Origin: Tellurirhabdus bombi
GTDB taxonomy: Bacteria > Bacteroidota > Bacteroidia > Cytophagales > Spirosomataceae
Length of the DNA: 64,000 nt
NCBI RefSeq assembly: GCF_021484805.1
Contig: NZ_CP090557.1
Location: 1,810,001-1,874,000 of the forward strand
Direction: 5' to 3'
The notes below the pieces were generated by a model. That model did not search any database and was not told the DNA's origin. It saw only the letters and a list, made by a program, of their open reading frames with translations. Both the position numbers and the translations under genes were made by a program. This document shows positions 34,855 to 44,013 of the stretch, in pieces. Numbering within the stretch: position 1 is the first letter of the stretch; each line of letters begins with the position of its first letter.

Positions 34855-36204
34855 ATGGGGGCATCAGTACTTTCAACCACCGAATCGAATCGCCAGGATA
34901 AATCGAAAAATGTAGACAATTCTCTTCCGGAAGTACACGCTAGTGTGCCGGTATTTGAGACTGGGTCTTTTTGGAAGCGTTTGATGGCCTTTATCGGGCC
35001 AGGAATGATGGTTGCCGTGGGGTATATGGATCCGGGAAACTGGGCAACCGACATTGCTGGCGGGTCTAGTTTTGGGTATACGTTACTTTCTGTGATCCTG
35101 ATTTCCAACGTGTTTGCTATCCTGTTGCAACACCTGGCTTTGAAACTGGGCATTGCCACGGACCGCGATTTGGCCCAGGCTTGCCGGGATCATTACAGCC
35201 GACCAACGGCCATTGTCTTGTGGGTTTTGAGCGAAGTAGCGATTGCTGCCTGCGATTTGGCCGAAGTCATCGGTTCGGCTATCGCCTTAAATTTACTTTT
35301 TCAGATTCCGCTCACCGTTGGGGTATGCATCACGGCAGTAGACGTGCTGCTGTTGCTATATCTGCAAAACAAAGGATTTCGCTGGCTGGAACGACTAGTG
35401 GCGGGGCTCATTTTCATTATCTTGGGCTGTTTTGCCTACGAAGTGATCGTGGCTAGTCCCGACTGGAGCGCTGTTGCGGGTGGGTTGATTCCGAAGCGTG
35501 AAATCATTACCAATCCGGCAATGTTGTACGTGGCCATTGGAATTTTGGGCGCTACCGTAATGCCACACAACCTGTATTTGCATTCCAGCATTGTACAAAC
35601 CCGCAACTACACGCGCAGCGAAGAAGGCCGACGAAATGCCATTAAGTTCGCAACCATTGATTCCACAGTATCGCTGTTTCTCGCGTTTTTCATCAACGCT
35701 GCCATTCTGGTGTTAGCCGCGGCGGCTTTTCACTTCTCAGGGAATCAGCACGTTGCCGATATTACCGACGCGCATGCCTTGCTCAATCCAGTGTTGGGTG
35801 CTACGATGGCCAGTACACTTTTTGCCATCGCTTTACTCGCATCCGGCCAGAACTCAACGCTGACCGGGACCTTGGCGGGGCAAATTGTGATGGAAGGTTT
35901 TCTGCACATTCGACTAAAACCCTGGTTACGCCGCTTGATTACGCGCTTGATTGCCATTGTGCCCGCCCTGATTGTAACCATTCTTTACGGCGAAAAAGGA
36001 ACCGCTGATCTGCTGGTGTTTAGTCAGGTGATTTTGTCTATTCAGCTAAGTTTCGCGGTGGTGCCTTTGGTTCAGTTCACCAGCGACCGTTTGAAAATGG
36101 GTCCTTTTGTAAATCCGAAGTGGATAAAGGTAATTAGCTGGGTGGTAGCCGTGCTTATAATCGGTTTGAATGGCGTTCTTCTGGCTCAGATAATCGGTTT
36201 CTAA
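34855..36204 (+). CDS. mntH: Nramp family Mn/Fe transporter
   Basis: A 449-residue divalent metal transporter with about eleven helices. Metal-coordinating motifs are intact: [16 protein letters not shown] in helix 1 (Asp and Asn of DPGN) and [18 protein letters not shown] in helix 6 (Met and His of MPH). Proton-coupled import of Mn(II) or Fe(II) across the inner membrane is expected. An N-terminal polar tail of about 35 residues precedes helix 1. It is transcribed away from the DtxR-type gene with a candidate operator in between. It ends 31 bp before the convergent 634-residue protein gene. Confidence 0.95.
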   Translation: MGASVLSTTESNRQDKSKNVDNSLPEVHASVPVFETGSFWKRLMAFIGPGMMVAVGYMDPGNWATDIAGGSSFGYTLLSVILISNVFAILLQHLALKLGIATDRDLAQACRDHYSRPTAIVLWVLSEVAIAACDLAEVIGSAIALNLLFQIPLTVGVCITAVDVLLLLYLQNKGFRWLERLVAGLIFIILGCFAYEVIVASPDWSAVAGGLIPKREIITNPAMLYVAIGILGATVMPHNLYLHSSIVQTRNYTRSEEGRRNAIKFATIDSTVSLFLAFFINAAILVLAAAAFHFSGNQHVADITDAHALLNPVLGATMASTLFAIALLASGQNSTLTGTLAGQIVMEGFLHIRLKPWLRRLITRLIAIVPALIVTILYGEKGTADLLVFSQVILSIQLSFAVVPLVQFTSDRLKMGPFVNPKWIKVISWVVAVLIIGLNGVLLAQIIGF

Positions 36205-36235
36205 ATCAATCAAAACCAGCAGCGCTCGTACGGGC

Positions 36236-38140
36236 TTAGTCAAGGCGATAATACCGTTTGGTCAGGCTCATTTTTTCCTTGTATCCGAAACGGGAAACGC
36301 CCTCGGTTAGTAGGCGCACCTTCGTGACGTAATTATTGGTTCTCCCTTTTTTACTGAAATACTGCGCAAATTCCGCCAGACTGCGGGGGTGCGCTGGAAA
36401 TAGCAAGCCAGCTTTTAGCAAAGGCAACGCCGTTCTAACCGTATCCCGATTCCCTTCTTTATAGGTAAGCTCTAGTTTCAGGTGTGGCGGTTGCCAAAGC
36501 AGACGCGAAGTGTGACCTGCCAGGTTATAGTGACCCTGTAGTTGCCAAAGCTGTAGAGTATTAGCGCTATCCTGAACAGGCAATGTCTGGTTTAGTAAAC
36601 AGGACTGGGTTTCTGTCTTGACAGGCTCAAGCTTCAAAGGATTTGGGCGCTTCTGGAGAAAGAGCCACCCATTACTGGTATCAGCTACGGCGTAGGTTTG
36701 CAAGAGCGCCAGCTTTGTTACTGTCTCATCCGAAAAGGGAGAGCGGTCATCTGTAGAGGACCAATTAATGAGCAGTGCATCAGGTGCCCGTTCAGATAAG
36801 AAATGATTGGCGTTCAGCGAGTCCAGATAAGCGTTGGTTACCTGATAGGTTTGAATAACGGGGCGGGGCGCATAAGTAAGCCGATGGGCGTAAATAGCCG
36901 CAATGTCATACGGAATGCAATCGACCCGTTTACCCCGCAACTGAGTAAGCCAGCGCTCAGGCCAGTGGCTATGGCTAGGCGTTAGGCTTGGCTTCTGAGG
37001 ATTAACCACATCCTGAATATAAGCGGACCACTGGGGTACCCAGCGATACCAAAAGTTGCTTTCCCAGTGATAAGGAACACAGATTGGCGCTAGGCCAGTT
37101 ATGAGAGCGATGGGCAAGAAGGCCAACTGCCGAAGCAAAGGAGTGGCGGCGAAGAGCGCTAATAGCCCATAAGGCAGTAAGGCATATTTAAAGAACAAGC
37201 CAATATGCGACAAGTCGGCCCGTACGAAAGACTCTTTGAAGAGTACAAAGCACTGCAATAAAACCAGGAGTAAAAGGGTTCCATCCTGTTGCCGCGCTTG
37301 TTTTAGGGTACCTGATTTCCAGATTCGCCAGATTACGTAAAAAAGCACCCCCACTGACAAAGCGGTGATGCCAAGCCCGACCAGTAAAATTCGTCGGTCC
37401 GTTATCAGATACATAACATCGTTATAGGAATCGATAATCTGCCAACTAGCTAAGAGATAAGGACCTAACTTCACAGGTAAGAACCAGGCACTTACTCCCA
37501 AAAGGCCGAATGTACCCAGCAAGGCAGCGGCACAGGTGACGAGCTTGATGCGCCCTGAAAGGGTTTCGGCAACTACATAGAACAAGACGCTCAGGACGGT
37601 TACCAGACCAACATTTACCTTTAAATAAAATGTTAAGATAGACAGGCTTATGGCAACCGGCAAGAGCCATCGCTGGCCCGTTCTACGGTGGCAGGCCAGT
37701 GCGGCTAAAATCAAAAAATACAGTACGAAAGGATGCTCCTCGCCAGATGTTTGCCGGTGAATAACCGCCAAAACGAAAAGAACCAGATAGCGAATCAGCT
37801 GCGGACGGGAGCCTAGCGCCCACCAAACTACCAGTCCCATTCCTGCAAATCGAACGAAATCCAGCGCGACAATTCCCCAACTGGGAGCGGCAATGGGTAG
37901 GCGAGTAATCAGCCAACTCATTGGGCCGTAGGTAAATACAAATTCAGTGCCGTGGATCAAGCCAAGCTGCCGGGCCAGGTGTAGGCCGATTGTCCAGGAG
38001 CCATCCAGTCCGTTCTGCGGTTGGTTATAAACAGACCAACGATCAAAAAGTAAAGCAATTAAGAGAAAAGTGCCTGCCAAACGAATGAATGGAAATGGAT
38101 AAACTTGCCGCTGAGAAAAGCGACCGTTAGCAGGAATCAT
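36236..38140 (-). CDS. Polytopic membrane protein, GT-C-like, unknown function
   Basis: 634 residues, about ten to twelve helices followed by a soluble C-terminal third (from about residue 380). After helix 1 it reads NGLDGSWTIGLHLARQ, then GTEFVFTYGPMSWL, a pattern I associate with large membrane proteins resembling ArnT/PMT-type GT-C enzymes but without a named family. The C-terminal domain has a VDCIPYDIAAIYAH stretch and many short beta strands. It is a single gene, convergent with mntH and divergent from kup. Two 14-bp direct repeats flank its candidate promoter (separate entry). It shares the general layout, not clear sequence identity, with the three polytopic proteins at 27-32 kb. Confidence 0.65.
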   Translation of the reverse strand: MIPANGRFSQRQVYPFPFIRLAGTFLLIALLFDRWSVYNQPQNGLDGSWTIGLHLARQLGLIHGTEFVFTYGPMSWLITRLPIAAPSWGIVALDFVRFAGMGLVVWWALGSRPQLIRYLVLFVLAVIHRQTSGEEHPFVLYFLILAALACHRRTGQRWLLPVAISLSILTFYLKVNVGLVTVLSVLFYVVAETLSGRIKLVTCAAALLGTFGLLGVSAWFLPVKLGPYLLASWQIIDSYNDVMYLITDRRILLVGLGITALSVGVLFYVIWRIWKSGTLKQARQQDGTLLLLVLLQCFVLFKESFVRADLSHIGLFFKYALLPYGLLALFAATPLLRQLAFLPIALITGLAPICVPYHWESNFWYRWVPQWSAYIQDVVNPQKPSLTPSHSHWPERWLTQLRGKRVDCIPYDIAAIYAHRLTYAPRPVIQTYQVTNAYLDSLNANHFLSERAPDALLINWSSTDDRSPFSDETVTKLALLQTYAVADTSNGWLFLQKRPNPLKLEPVKTETQSCLLNQTLPVQDSANTLQLWQLQGHYNLAGHTSRLLWQPPHLKLELTYKEGNRDTVRTALPLLKAGLLFPAHPRSLAEFAQYFSKKGRTNNYVTKVRLLTEGVSRFGYKEKMSLTKRYYRLD

Positions 38141-38156
38141 TTTCTATATTTTTATG

Positions 38157-38201
38157 GATAGCTACATTCTGAGAAAGATAGGTTTAAGATAGCTTCATTC
38201 T
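38157..38201 (-). promoter_or_regulatory. Direct repeats around a candidate promoter
   Basis: GATAGCTACATTCT (38157-38170) and GATAGCTTCATTCT (38188-38201) differ by one base and are 31 bp apart, about three helical turns. On the minus strand the sequence between them contains TATCTTTC (38180-38173), seven of eight matches to a -7 element, 33 bp before the 634-residue protein's ATG. Confidence 0.5.
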
Positions 38202-38325
38202 CTAAAATATAAAAATAATTATAAGCCTTCATTGTTATGTGAAAGATTTAAAAGGCCCTAAATGCCTACTTTTTGCCCGGGCGCAAATTTAATTAACCCC
38301 CACCTTACAGAACGATTTTAGCTGT

Positions 38326-38333
38326 TATCTTTG
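38326..38333 (+). promoter_or_regulatory. -7 element of kup
   Basis: TATCTTTG, exact match to TAnnTTTG. Transcription should start near 38339, which excludes a TTG start at 38331 and leaves a leader of only about 4 nt for the ATG at 38343; the ATG at 38376 is favoured. Confidence 0.6.
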
Positions 38334-38375
38334 CCGAACTTTATGAAGCCGTGCTTGCTACTAAGCACATTCAGT

Positions 38376-40319
38376 ATGGAAGATAAAAGGCAGATGGACA
38401 AGGCCACGGCAGCTGGTATACTCGTGGCATTCGGTATCATCTTCGGCGACATTGGGACATCACCTCTGTACGTTCTCAAAGGGGTCACTGGTACAAATAC
38501 TCCAATTGATGCCAACGTCATTTACGGCGCACTCTCCTGCATTATCTGGACCCTCACTCTACAAACAACCGTTAAGTATGTCATACTAATTCTTCGGGCT
38601 GACAACCGGGGTGAAGGTGGGATTTTTGCGTTGTATGCGCTGGTTCGGAGGCATGCGCGTTGGCTGACTGTTCCGGCTATCATTGGTGGCTCGGCGCTGT
38701 TGGCCGATGGAATTATTACACCGCCGATTTCGGTTGCTTCGGCCGTCGAAGGGTTGCGCATTATCTACCCTAATATTCCGACTGTTCCCATTGTTATTGG
38801 CATCCTGACCTTTATTTTTCTGGTACAGGCGCTGGGGACAAGCACGGTTGGGCGGGCTTTTGGGCCTATCATGGTGATCTGGTTCTCCATGCTGGGCACA
38901 CTGGGGCTGATTCATATTTTTGATGATCCCTCGATTCTCAAATCAGTTAATCCTTATTATGCCTGGTGGCTGCTGGCGCAGCATCCGGGTGGATTTTGGC
39001 TATTGGGGTCTGTTTTCCTTTGTACGAGTGGGGCTGAAGCACTGTATTCAGACTTGGGCCACTGCGGACGGGGTAACATTCGGGTGAGCTGGGTGTTTGT
39101 AAAAACCTGTTTACTGCTAAATTATCTGGGCCAGGGCGCCTGGTATCTGGGCATTCAGGGACAAACGTTAGGCGAACGCATTCCTTTTTATGAACTGATG
39201 CCTAACTGGTTTCTGATCATAGGAATTACCATTGCTACCGCTGCAGCAATCATTGCGAGCCAGGCCCTGATTAGTGGTTCATTTACACTTGTCAGCGAAG
39301 GCATCCGGCTTAATTTCTGGCCTAAAGTGCGGTTGGTTTATCCATCGCTACAGAAAGGTCAATTGTACGTGCCTAGCGTTAACCTGCTACTCTGGTTGGG
39401 CTGCGTTGGCGTAGTGCTGTACTTCCAGGAATCGGCGCGGATGGAAGCTGCGTATGGTCTGGCCATCACGCTGACCATGCTGATGACGACCATGTTGATG
39501 GCCTATTACCTCTATATCAAAAAGTACCAGGCTTGGGGTGTAGTTTTGTTTCTGTTGGTTTATCTGGGCTTCGAAAGCTCTTTTCTGGTTGCCAATCTGA
39601 TTAAGTTCACGCACGGAGGCTATGTTACTTTGCTGATTGCCATTGCGATTGCTACGTTGATGTATATCTGGCTGAGGTCTTTCCAGATCAAGTTACGCCT
39701 GACGGAATACGTGAAAATTGACCAGTATATTCAGCCTTTTAAGGAATTGAGCCGCGACATTAGTATTCCAAAATACGCCACGCACCTGGTCTTTATGAGT
39801 AATGCGGCCCGCGCCTCGGAAATTGAATCAAAAATTATTTATTCTATTTTCCAGAAGCGGCCCAAGCGCGCTGATATCTACTGGTTTGTCCATGTCGATA
39901 TTACCGATGATCCGTATACCATGGAATACAAAGTAAACACCATCGCACCCGATGACGTTTACAAAGTAACCTTCCGGCTTGGTTTCCGGATGGAACAGCG
40001 GATTAATCTTTACTTCCGCAAAGTGATCGAGGACCTGGTGAAAAACAAGGAGGTGGATATTACGAGCCGTTACGAATCCCTGAGCCGTCAGAATGTGATT
40101 GGTGATTTTCGGTTTGTCGTGCTCGAAAAATTCCTTTCTTACGAAAATGATTTGCCGTTTAGCGAGCGGATCATTATGGATATCTATTTCTACGTCAAAG
40201 GATTTACAACGCCCGAAGACCGTTGGTTTGGCCTTGACAGTAGCTCGGTGAAAATCGAAAAAGTACCGCTTGTTATTCGCCCGGTCGAAAATGTCAAACT
40301 GAAGCGGATTTATAGTTGA
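38376..40319 (+). CDS. kup: KUP-type potassium uptake protein
   Basis: A 647-residue potassium/proton symporter (start taken at 38376). Twelve hydrophobic helices; family signatures FGDIGTSPLYVL in helix 1, RADNRGEGGIFALYALV after helix 3 and ADGIITPPISVASAVEGL are intact. The C-terminal 170 residues are cytoplasmic, as usual. The protein imports K+ under low-potassium conditions. The candidate -7 element at 38326-38333 lies too close for the earlier in-frame starts. An epimerase gene follows after 21 bp and may be cotranscribed. No c-di-AMP riboswitch-like structure was recognised in the short leader. Confidence 0.95.
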   Translation: MEDKRQMDKATAAGILVAFGIIFGDIGTSPLYVLKGVTGTNTPIDANVIYGALSCIIWTLTLQTTVKYVILILRADNRGEGGIFALYALVRRHARWLTVPAIIGGSALLADGIITPPISVASAVEGLRIIYPNIPTVPIVIGILTFIFLVQALGTSTVGRAFGPIMVIWFSMLGTLGLIHIFDDPSILKSVNPYYAWWLLAQHPGGFWLLGSVFLCTSGAEALYSDLGHCGRGNIRVSWVFVKTCLLLNYLGQGAWYLGIQGQTLGERIPFYELMPNWFLIIGITIATAAAIIASQALISGSFTLVSEGIRLNFWPKVRLVYPSLQKGQLYVPSVNLLLWLGCVGVVLYFQESARMEAAYGLAITLTMLMTTMLMAYYLYIKKYQAWGVVLFLLVYLGFESSFLVANLIKFTHGGYVTLLIAIAIATLMYIWLRSFQIKLRLTEYVKIDQYIQPFKELSRDISIPKYATHLVFMSNAARASEIESKIIYSIFQKRPKRADIYWFVHVDITDDPYTMEYKVNTIAPDDVYKVTFRLGFRMEQRINLYFRKVIEDLVKNKEVDITSRYESLSRQNVIGDFRFVVLEKFLSYENDLPFSERIIMDIYFYVKGFTTPEDRWFGLDSSSVKIEKVPLVIRPVENVKLKRIYS

Positions 40320-40340
40320 GTTTGAAAATCACCCATTTTT

Positions 40341-41402
40341 ATGAAGCTATTAATTACCGGCGGAGCCGGATTTGTCGGCTCTTCGCTGGCACTTTCCCTG
40401 AAAAGGGACTATCCACACTACGAAATTTACGTACTCGACAACCTGAAGCGGAAGGGTTCTGAACTAAATGTTGCCCGTCTGAGCAGCGCAGGAGTCAACT
40501 TTGTGCATGGTGACATTCGGAACAAAGAAGACTTTGACTCCCTGCCGCTGGTTGATGCACTCATTGAAGCCTCTGCCGAACCTTCTGTGTTGGCTGGGCT
40601 TGACGGAACGCCTGACTACCTGATCAATACCAACCTGGTTGGGACTATCAACTGCTTAAACTACGCGAAGAAATCGAAAGCAAACGTCGTTTTTCTCTCG
40701 ACGAGCCGGGTTTATCCGATCAAAGCCATCGAGACGCTGAACTACGAGGAAGCCGACACCCGCTTTGTATTGACCGACGACCAACCTGTACCGGGCGTAT
40801 CATCAAAAGGAATTGCTGAAAACTTTCCGCTGGACGGAGCCCGGTCGCTTTACGGCGCGACAAAGCTGGCGTCGGAACTGATGATTCAGGAATACAATGA
40901 GTTCTACGGCCTGAAAACGGTTATCAATCGTTGCGGTGTTATTACAGGACCGTGGCAGATGGGTAAGGTCGATCAGGGCGTTATGGTCCTTTGGATCGCG
41001 AAGCATTATTTCCAGCAGCAGCTGGCTTATATTGGTTACGGCGGAACAGGCAAGCAAACCCGCGACATGCTCCATATCGCTGATCTTTACCGCTTAATCG
41101 ATTGGGAGCTGCACAACATGGATAAAGTAAACGGCCAGATTCTCAACGCGGGGGGCGGTGTCGAAAGCAGCGCTTCTTTGCAGGAATTGACCAAAATCTG
41201 TCAGGAAGTAACAGGCAAAACCATTCCAATCAACCAGGTTTCGGAAAACCGGGCGGCTGACATTCGGCTGTACGTTACCGATAACACCAAAGTAACCAAC
41301 CTAACGGGCTGGAAGCCGGAATTAGGTATCAAAGAAATCGTGTCTGATATTACGAAGTGGCTAGACGAAAATCGGGCCGCCTTAGAGCCGATTCTTAAGT
41401 AA
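40341..41402 (+). CDS. NAD-dependent sugar epimerase/dehydratase (CDP-tyvelose/paratose epimerase-like)
   Basis: A 353-residue extended short-chain dehydrogenase. The N-terminus has the Rossmann signature LITGGAGFVGSSLA; the catalytic Tyr/Lys pair is in SLYGATKLASE and the Ser/Thr in FLSTSRVYP. The segment DNLKRKGSELNVARL is typical of RfbE-like CDP-tyvelose 2-epimerases rather than of UDP-glucose 4-epimerases. A role in making a nucleotide sugar for surface polysaccharide is likely; the exact substrate is not fixed by the sequence. It is 21 bp after kup and stops at an intrinsic terminator that overlaps the 3' end of the convergent TVP38-type gene. Confidence 0.88.
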   Translation: MKLLITGGAGFVGSSLALSLKRDYPHYEIYVLDNLKRKGSELNVARLSSAGVNFVHGDIRNKEDFDSLPLVDALIEASAEPSVLAGLDGTPDYLINTNLVGTINCLNYAKKSKANVVFLSTSRVYPIKAIETLNYEEADTRFVLTDDQPVPGVSSKGIAENFPLDGARSLYGATKLASELMIQEYNEFYGLKTVINRCGVITGPWQMGKVDQGVMVLWIAKHYFQQQLAYIGYGGTGKQTRDMLHIADLYRLIDWELHNMDKVNGQILNAGGGVESSASLQELTKICQEVTGKTIPINQVSENRAADIRLYVTDNTKVTNLTGWKPELGIKEIVSDITKWLDENRAALEPILK

Positions 41403-41404
41403 GA

Positions 41405-42139
41405 TCAGGGACGAGCTTCGGTTCGTCCCTTTTTTCTTTTCCGTTGATAAAGCAAATAGCCTACAAAAATTAATCCGCTGGCGACAGAAAGCCAGATAAA
41501 ACCTTCTTTTAGTCGGCTTGTATTTTCCCCAAAAAAGCCAATGGCAACCGCTAGGGGCGTAACACCTACCAGCGTGGCAGTAATGAATTGAAAGAATTTC
41601 ATCTCCGTTAGTCCGCTGACCAGGCTGATGGCGTCGCCGGAAACAATAGGAGAAACCCGGGCTAAGACTACGGCCCAGAAACCATGTTCTTTCACCCAGT
41701 TTTCTATTTTCTCCTCGGTTTTGTCACCGACTAATTTCTTGACAGCCACATTGCCAACGTATTTCCCAACTGAATAGGCAACCGCCGCTGCGATAACAAC
41801 CGATAACAGCGAAAGCAGGGTCCCCCAAACAGGGCCATAGGCCAGTACTGCTACGACCATCAGCGCCCAGGAAGGAATGACGATCATGAAAATTTGCGCA
41901 ATCATGGCAAACACAAGCAGGAGTGGCCCCAGCCAGCCAAACTGCGAAACCCATTTCGTAATTCGCTGTTCGTCATCGCTGGTAAGAACGGTGAAAGCCT
42001 CGCTTAAAAACTGTCGAAAGTCGGGAATCGCGGCATAGCTAATACCAATACCTAACGCTAAGGCGCCGGTTACAAACAAAGGTAGGTGCTTGAGAAAATC
42101 AGAATTGGTTGAATCGCTGGAACTTGTCATCTTACGCAA
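41405..42139 (-). CDS. TVP38/TMEM64 (VTT/DedA-like) membrane protein
   Basis: A 244-residue protein with about six helices. The VTT domain signature spans roughly residues 60-190, including WALMVVAVLAYGPVWGTLLSL, AYSVGKYVG and VVLARVSPIVSGDAISLVSGLT. These proteins of the DedA superfamily are linked to lipid scrambling or flipping and to membrane homeostasis; the exact function here is unknown. The N-terminus offers two close starts, MRKMTSSSD; the second would shorten it by three residues. It is a single gene, convergent with the epimerase gene. Confidence 0.88.
   Translation of the reverse strand: MRKMTSSSDSTNSDFLKHLPLFVTGALALGIGISYAAIPDFRQFLSEAFTVLTSDDEQRITKWVSQFGWLGPLLLVFAMIAQIFMIVIPSWALMVVAVLAYGPVWGTLLSLLSVVIAAAVAYSVGKYVGNVAVKKLVGDKTEEKIENWVKEHGFWAVVLARVSPIVSGDAISLVSGLTEMKFFQFITATLVGVTPLAVAIGFFGENTSRLKEGFIWLSVASGLIFVGYLLYQRKRKKGRTEARP
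41408..41436 (+). terminator. Intrinsic terminator of the kup-epimerase unit
   Basis: GGGACGA (41408-41414)/TCGTCCC (41423-41429) then six T. It lies within the last codons of the convergent TVP38-type gene. Confidence 0.85.
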
Positions 42140-42190
42140 ACTAGTATTTATATAATAACCAGTCCGGTAGGCAGAAGTTAGTTTAAATGA

Positions 42191-42220
42191 GGAAGGCTGC
42201 CCCTCGAGGGGCAGCCTTCC
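42191..42220. terminator. Perfect 30-bp palindrome, terminator of RNase G gene
   Basis: A fully self-complementary 30-mer (starts GGAAGGCTGCCCC, centre TCGA). It lies 20 bp after the RNase G stop on the minus strand, followed there by an AT-rich stretch without a long T run. Confidence 0.7.
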
Positions 42221-42239
42221 AAAAGGAGTGTATTTGTAG

Positions 42240-43799
42240 TTAACTCGCTGTTATTTCAATTTCCTCACCATTTTTATGGTAGAACTTAAATTCATTGATG
42301 CCAAACGAGCTATCTTTTACCACTGTTACCCATGTTTTGTATTTGAAATACCAGTTCATGCGGCGTGAAGGAAAGCCCTTCGTATAATATGCGTGCAGAA
42401 ATGGATGCATAGTAATGATCACGCCCCGTTCATTCTGCTTGGTCAAAATATACTCTAAGTTATTTTCAATAACATCGGTAATCAGAATGCTGGCCTGAAT
42501 GGTGCCGGTGCCGCCACAGGATGGGCAGACTTCGCGGGTTACAACATTCATTTCAGGACGTACGCGTTGCCGCGTAATCTGCATGAGGCCAAACTTGGTC
42601 AGTGGTAAAATCGTGAATTTCGAGCGATCTGTGGTCATTTCTTCCCGCATCACGTCAAAAATCATCTTTTTATTTTCGGGCTTTTTCATGTCAATGAAGT
42701 CAATGACAATGATACCGCCCATATCGCGCAGCCGAAGCTGGCGGGCAATTTCTTTGGCCGCCTCCTTGTTAACACTGACGGCCGTAGCCTCCTGGTCTTC
42801 TTCGGAGTTCGACTTGTTTCCGCTATTGACGTCAATGACGTGCAACGCCTCGGTGTGTTCAATAATCAGATAGCCTCCGCCTGGCAGACTGACCGAACGG
42901 CCAAACAGCGACTTGATCTGTTTTTCCAATCCCAAATGCTCGAATACTTTCGTTTTGCCATTATGCAGCTTAACGATCTTTTCTTTATCCGGAGCAATTT
43001 CCTGGATGTACGTTCTAATTTCATCGAACATCTCGCGGGTATCAACGACAATGCTGTCGAACGACTCGTTCAGCATGTCACGCAGGATGGACGAAGCCCG
43101 GTTCATCTCACCAATCACACGGTCGCGGGGTTTTGCGTCGCGTAGTGTTGCAATTCCTTTTTCCCACTTTTCGAGGGAGTTGGTCAAATCGCGGTCAAGC
43201 TCTTCAACACTTTTGCCCTGGGCCACAGTACGGACAATAACGCCAAAATTTTGCGGTTTAATGGACGACATTAAACGCAAAAGGCGAGTCCGTTCGGTTT
43301 TATCTGTAATTTTTTTGGAGATATTGACCGAACTGGCAAAGGGCACTAGTACCAGATACCGACCCGCAATCGAAATGTCGCACGACAGTCGTGGTCCTTT
43401 GGTCGAGATGGGTTCTTTTACTACTTGCACCAAAATCGGTGCATTTTTAGCTAATACCTTGTCAATTTTCCCGTGTTTTTCAATTTCGGGTTCCAGCTTG
43501 AAACTATTAAGCCGGCCGGTATTAGCCCGTTTAGCGATAACATCTTTGGTGAATTTGTTCAGCGAATTAATATTCGGGCCGAGGTCGAGGTAATGCAGAA
43601 AAGCATCCTTTTCATACCCAATGTCTACAAAAGCAGCATTGAGTCCCGTCACTAATTTCTTTACAGTTCCTAAGTAAATATCGCCAACGGTGAAGCTGCT
43701 GTCAGACTCTTCAACGTGATACTCCAGCAGTCTTTTGTCCTGCAAAAGTGCTATCCGATCACCTTTCTGAGTCGAACTAATCACTAATTCGTTACTCAC
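42240..43799 (-). CDS. rng: Ribonuclease E/G family endoribonuclease
   Basis: A 519-residue single-strand-specific endoribonuclease for mRNA decay and rRNA processing. The S1 RNA-binding domain is at about residues 35-130 (VGDIYLGTVKKLVTGLNAAFVDIG), and the catalytic metal-binding Asp residues are in HVIDVNSGNK and IVIDFIDM (Asp367 and Asp370 in the latter). The zinc-link CPSCGGTG has Cys425 and Cys428. The C-terminal scaffold of RNase E is absent, so the length fits RNase G. Upstream there is a nested-stem structure ending in a T run (43871-43975), which may regulate it. Gene order RNase G, 29-residue protein, TPR protein, HU is typical of Bacteroidota. Confidence 0.95.
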   Translation of the reverse strand: MSNELVISSTQKGDRIALLQDKRLLEYHVEESDSSFTVGDIYLGTVKKLVTGLNAAFVDIGYEKDAFLHYLDLGPNINSLNKFTKDVIAKRANTGRLNSFKLEPEIEKHGKIDKVLAKNAPILVQVVKEPISTKGPRLSCDISIAGRYLVLVPFASSVNISKKITDKTERTRLLRLMSSIKPQNFGVIVRTVAQGKSVEELDRDLTNSLEKWEKGIATLRDAKPRDRVIGEMNRASSILRDMLNESFDSIVVDTREMFDEIRTYIQEIAPDKEKIVKLHNGKTKVFEHLGLEKQIKSLFGRSVSLPGGGYLIIEHTEALHVIDVNSGNKSNSEEDQEATAVSVNKEAAKEIARQLRLRDMGGIIVIDFIDMKKPENKKMIFDVMREEMTTDRSKFTILPLTKFGLMQITRQRVRPEMNVVTREVCPSCGGTGTIQASILITDVIENNLEYILTKQNERGVIITMHPFLHAYYTKGFPSRRMNWYFKYKTWVTVVKDSSFGINEFKFYHKNGEEIEITAS

Positions 43800-43866
43800 A
43801 AGATGAATATGCGGTTAAAATGCCGGTAAATTACTTATCGAAATAGTGCCAGAATAACCATAGAAT

Positions 43867-43975
43867 AAAAAAGCCGACCTATCGCGGCGGTGAAAAACAG
43901 CACTCCTACTCTGAGCTAGCTGGCAAAGTAACATTTGGCTATCAAATGTTACTCTTTCACCCGATTGGTCGGCTT
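43867..43975 (-). ncRNA. Candidate structured leader/attenuator upstream of RNase G gene
   Basis: Three nested perfect stems read on the minus strand: AAGCCGACC/GGTCGGCTT (43975-43967 with 43879-43871), GGTGAAA/TTTCACC (43961-43955 with 43895-43889) and inner hairpin AGTAACATTTG/CAAATGTTACT (43953-43943 with 43937-43927). The outer stem is followed by six T. It lies between the 29-residue protein gene and the RNase G ATG, 72 bp away from the latter. The T run points to a terminator or attenuator; the nested architecture is more complex than a plain terminator. Confidence 0.6.
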
Positions 43976-44013
43976 CTATCGGTTATTTCCGTCCCACAAG
44001 GACGATCCGACAA

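Noticed and set aside
38331-38375. Earlier starts (TTG 38331, ATG 38343) for kup
   Set aside because: The -7 element TATCTTTG overlaps the first, and the expected transcript start lies only a few bases before the second; ATG 38376 is a better fit.
43904-43926. tRNA D-arm-like sequence TAGCTCAG in the RNase G leader (minus strand)
   Set aside because: No anticodon or T arm can be built around it; the match is only eight bases and the segment fits the loop of the nested-stem element.
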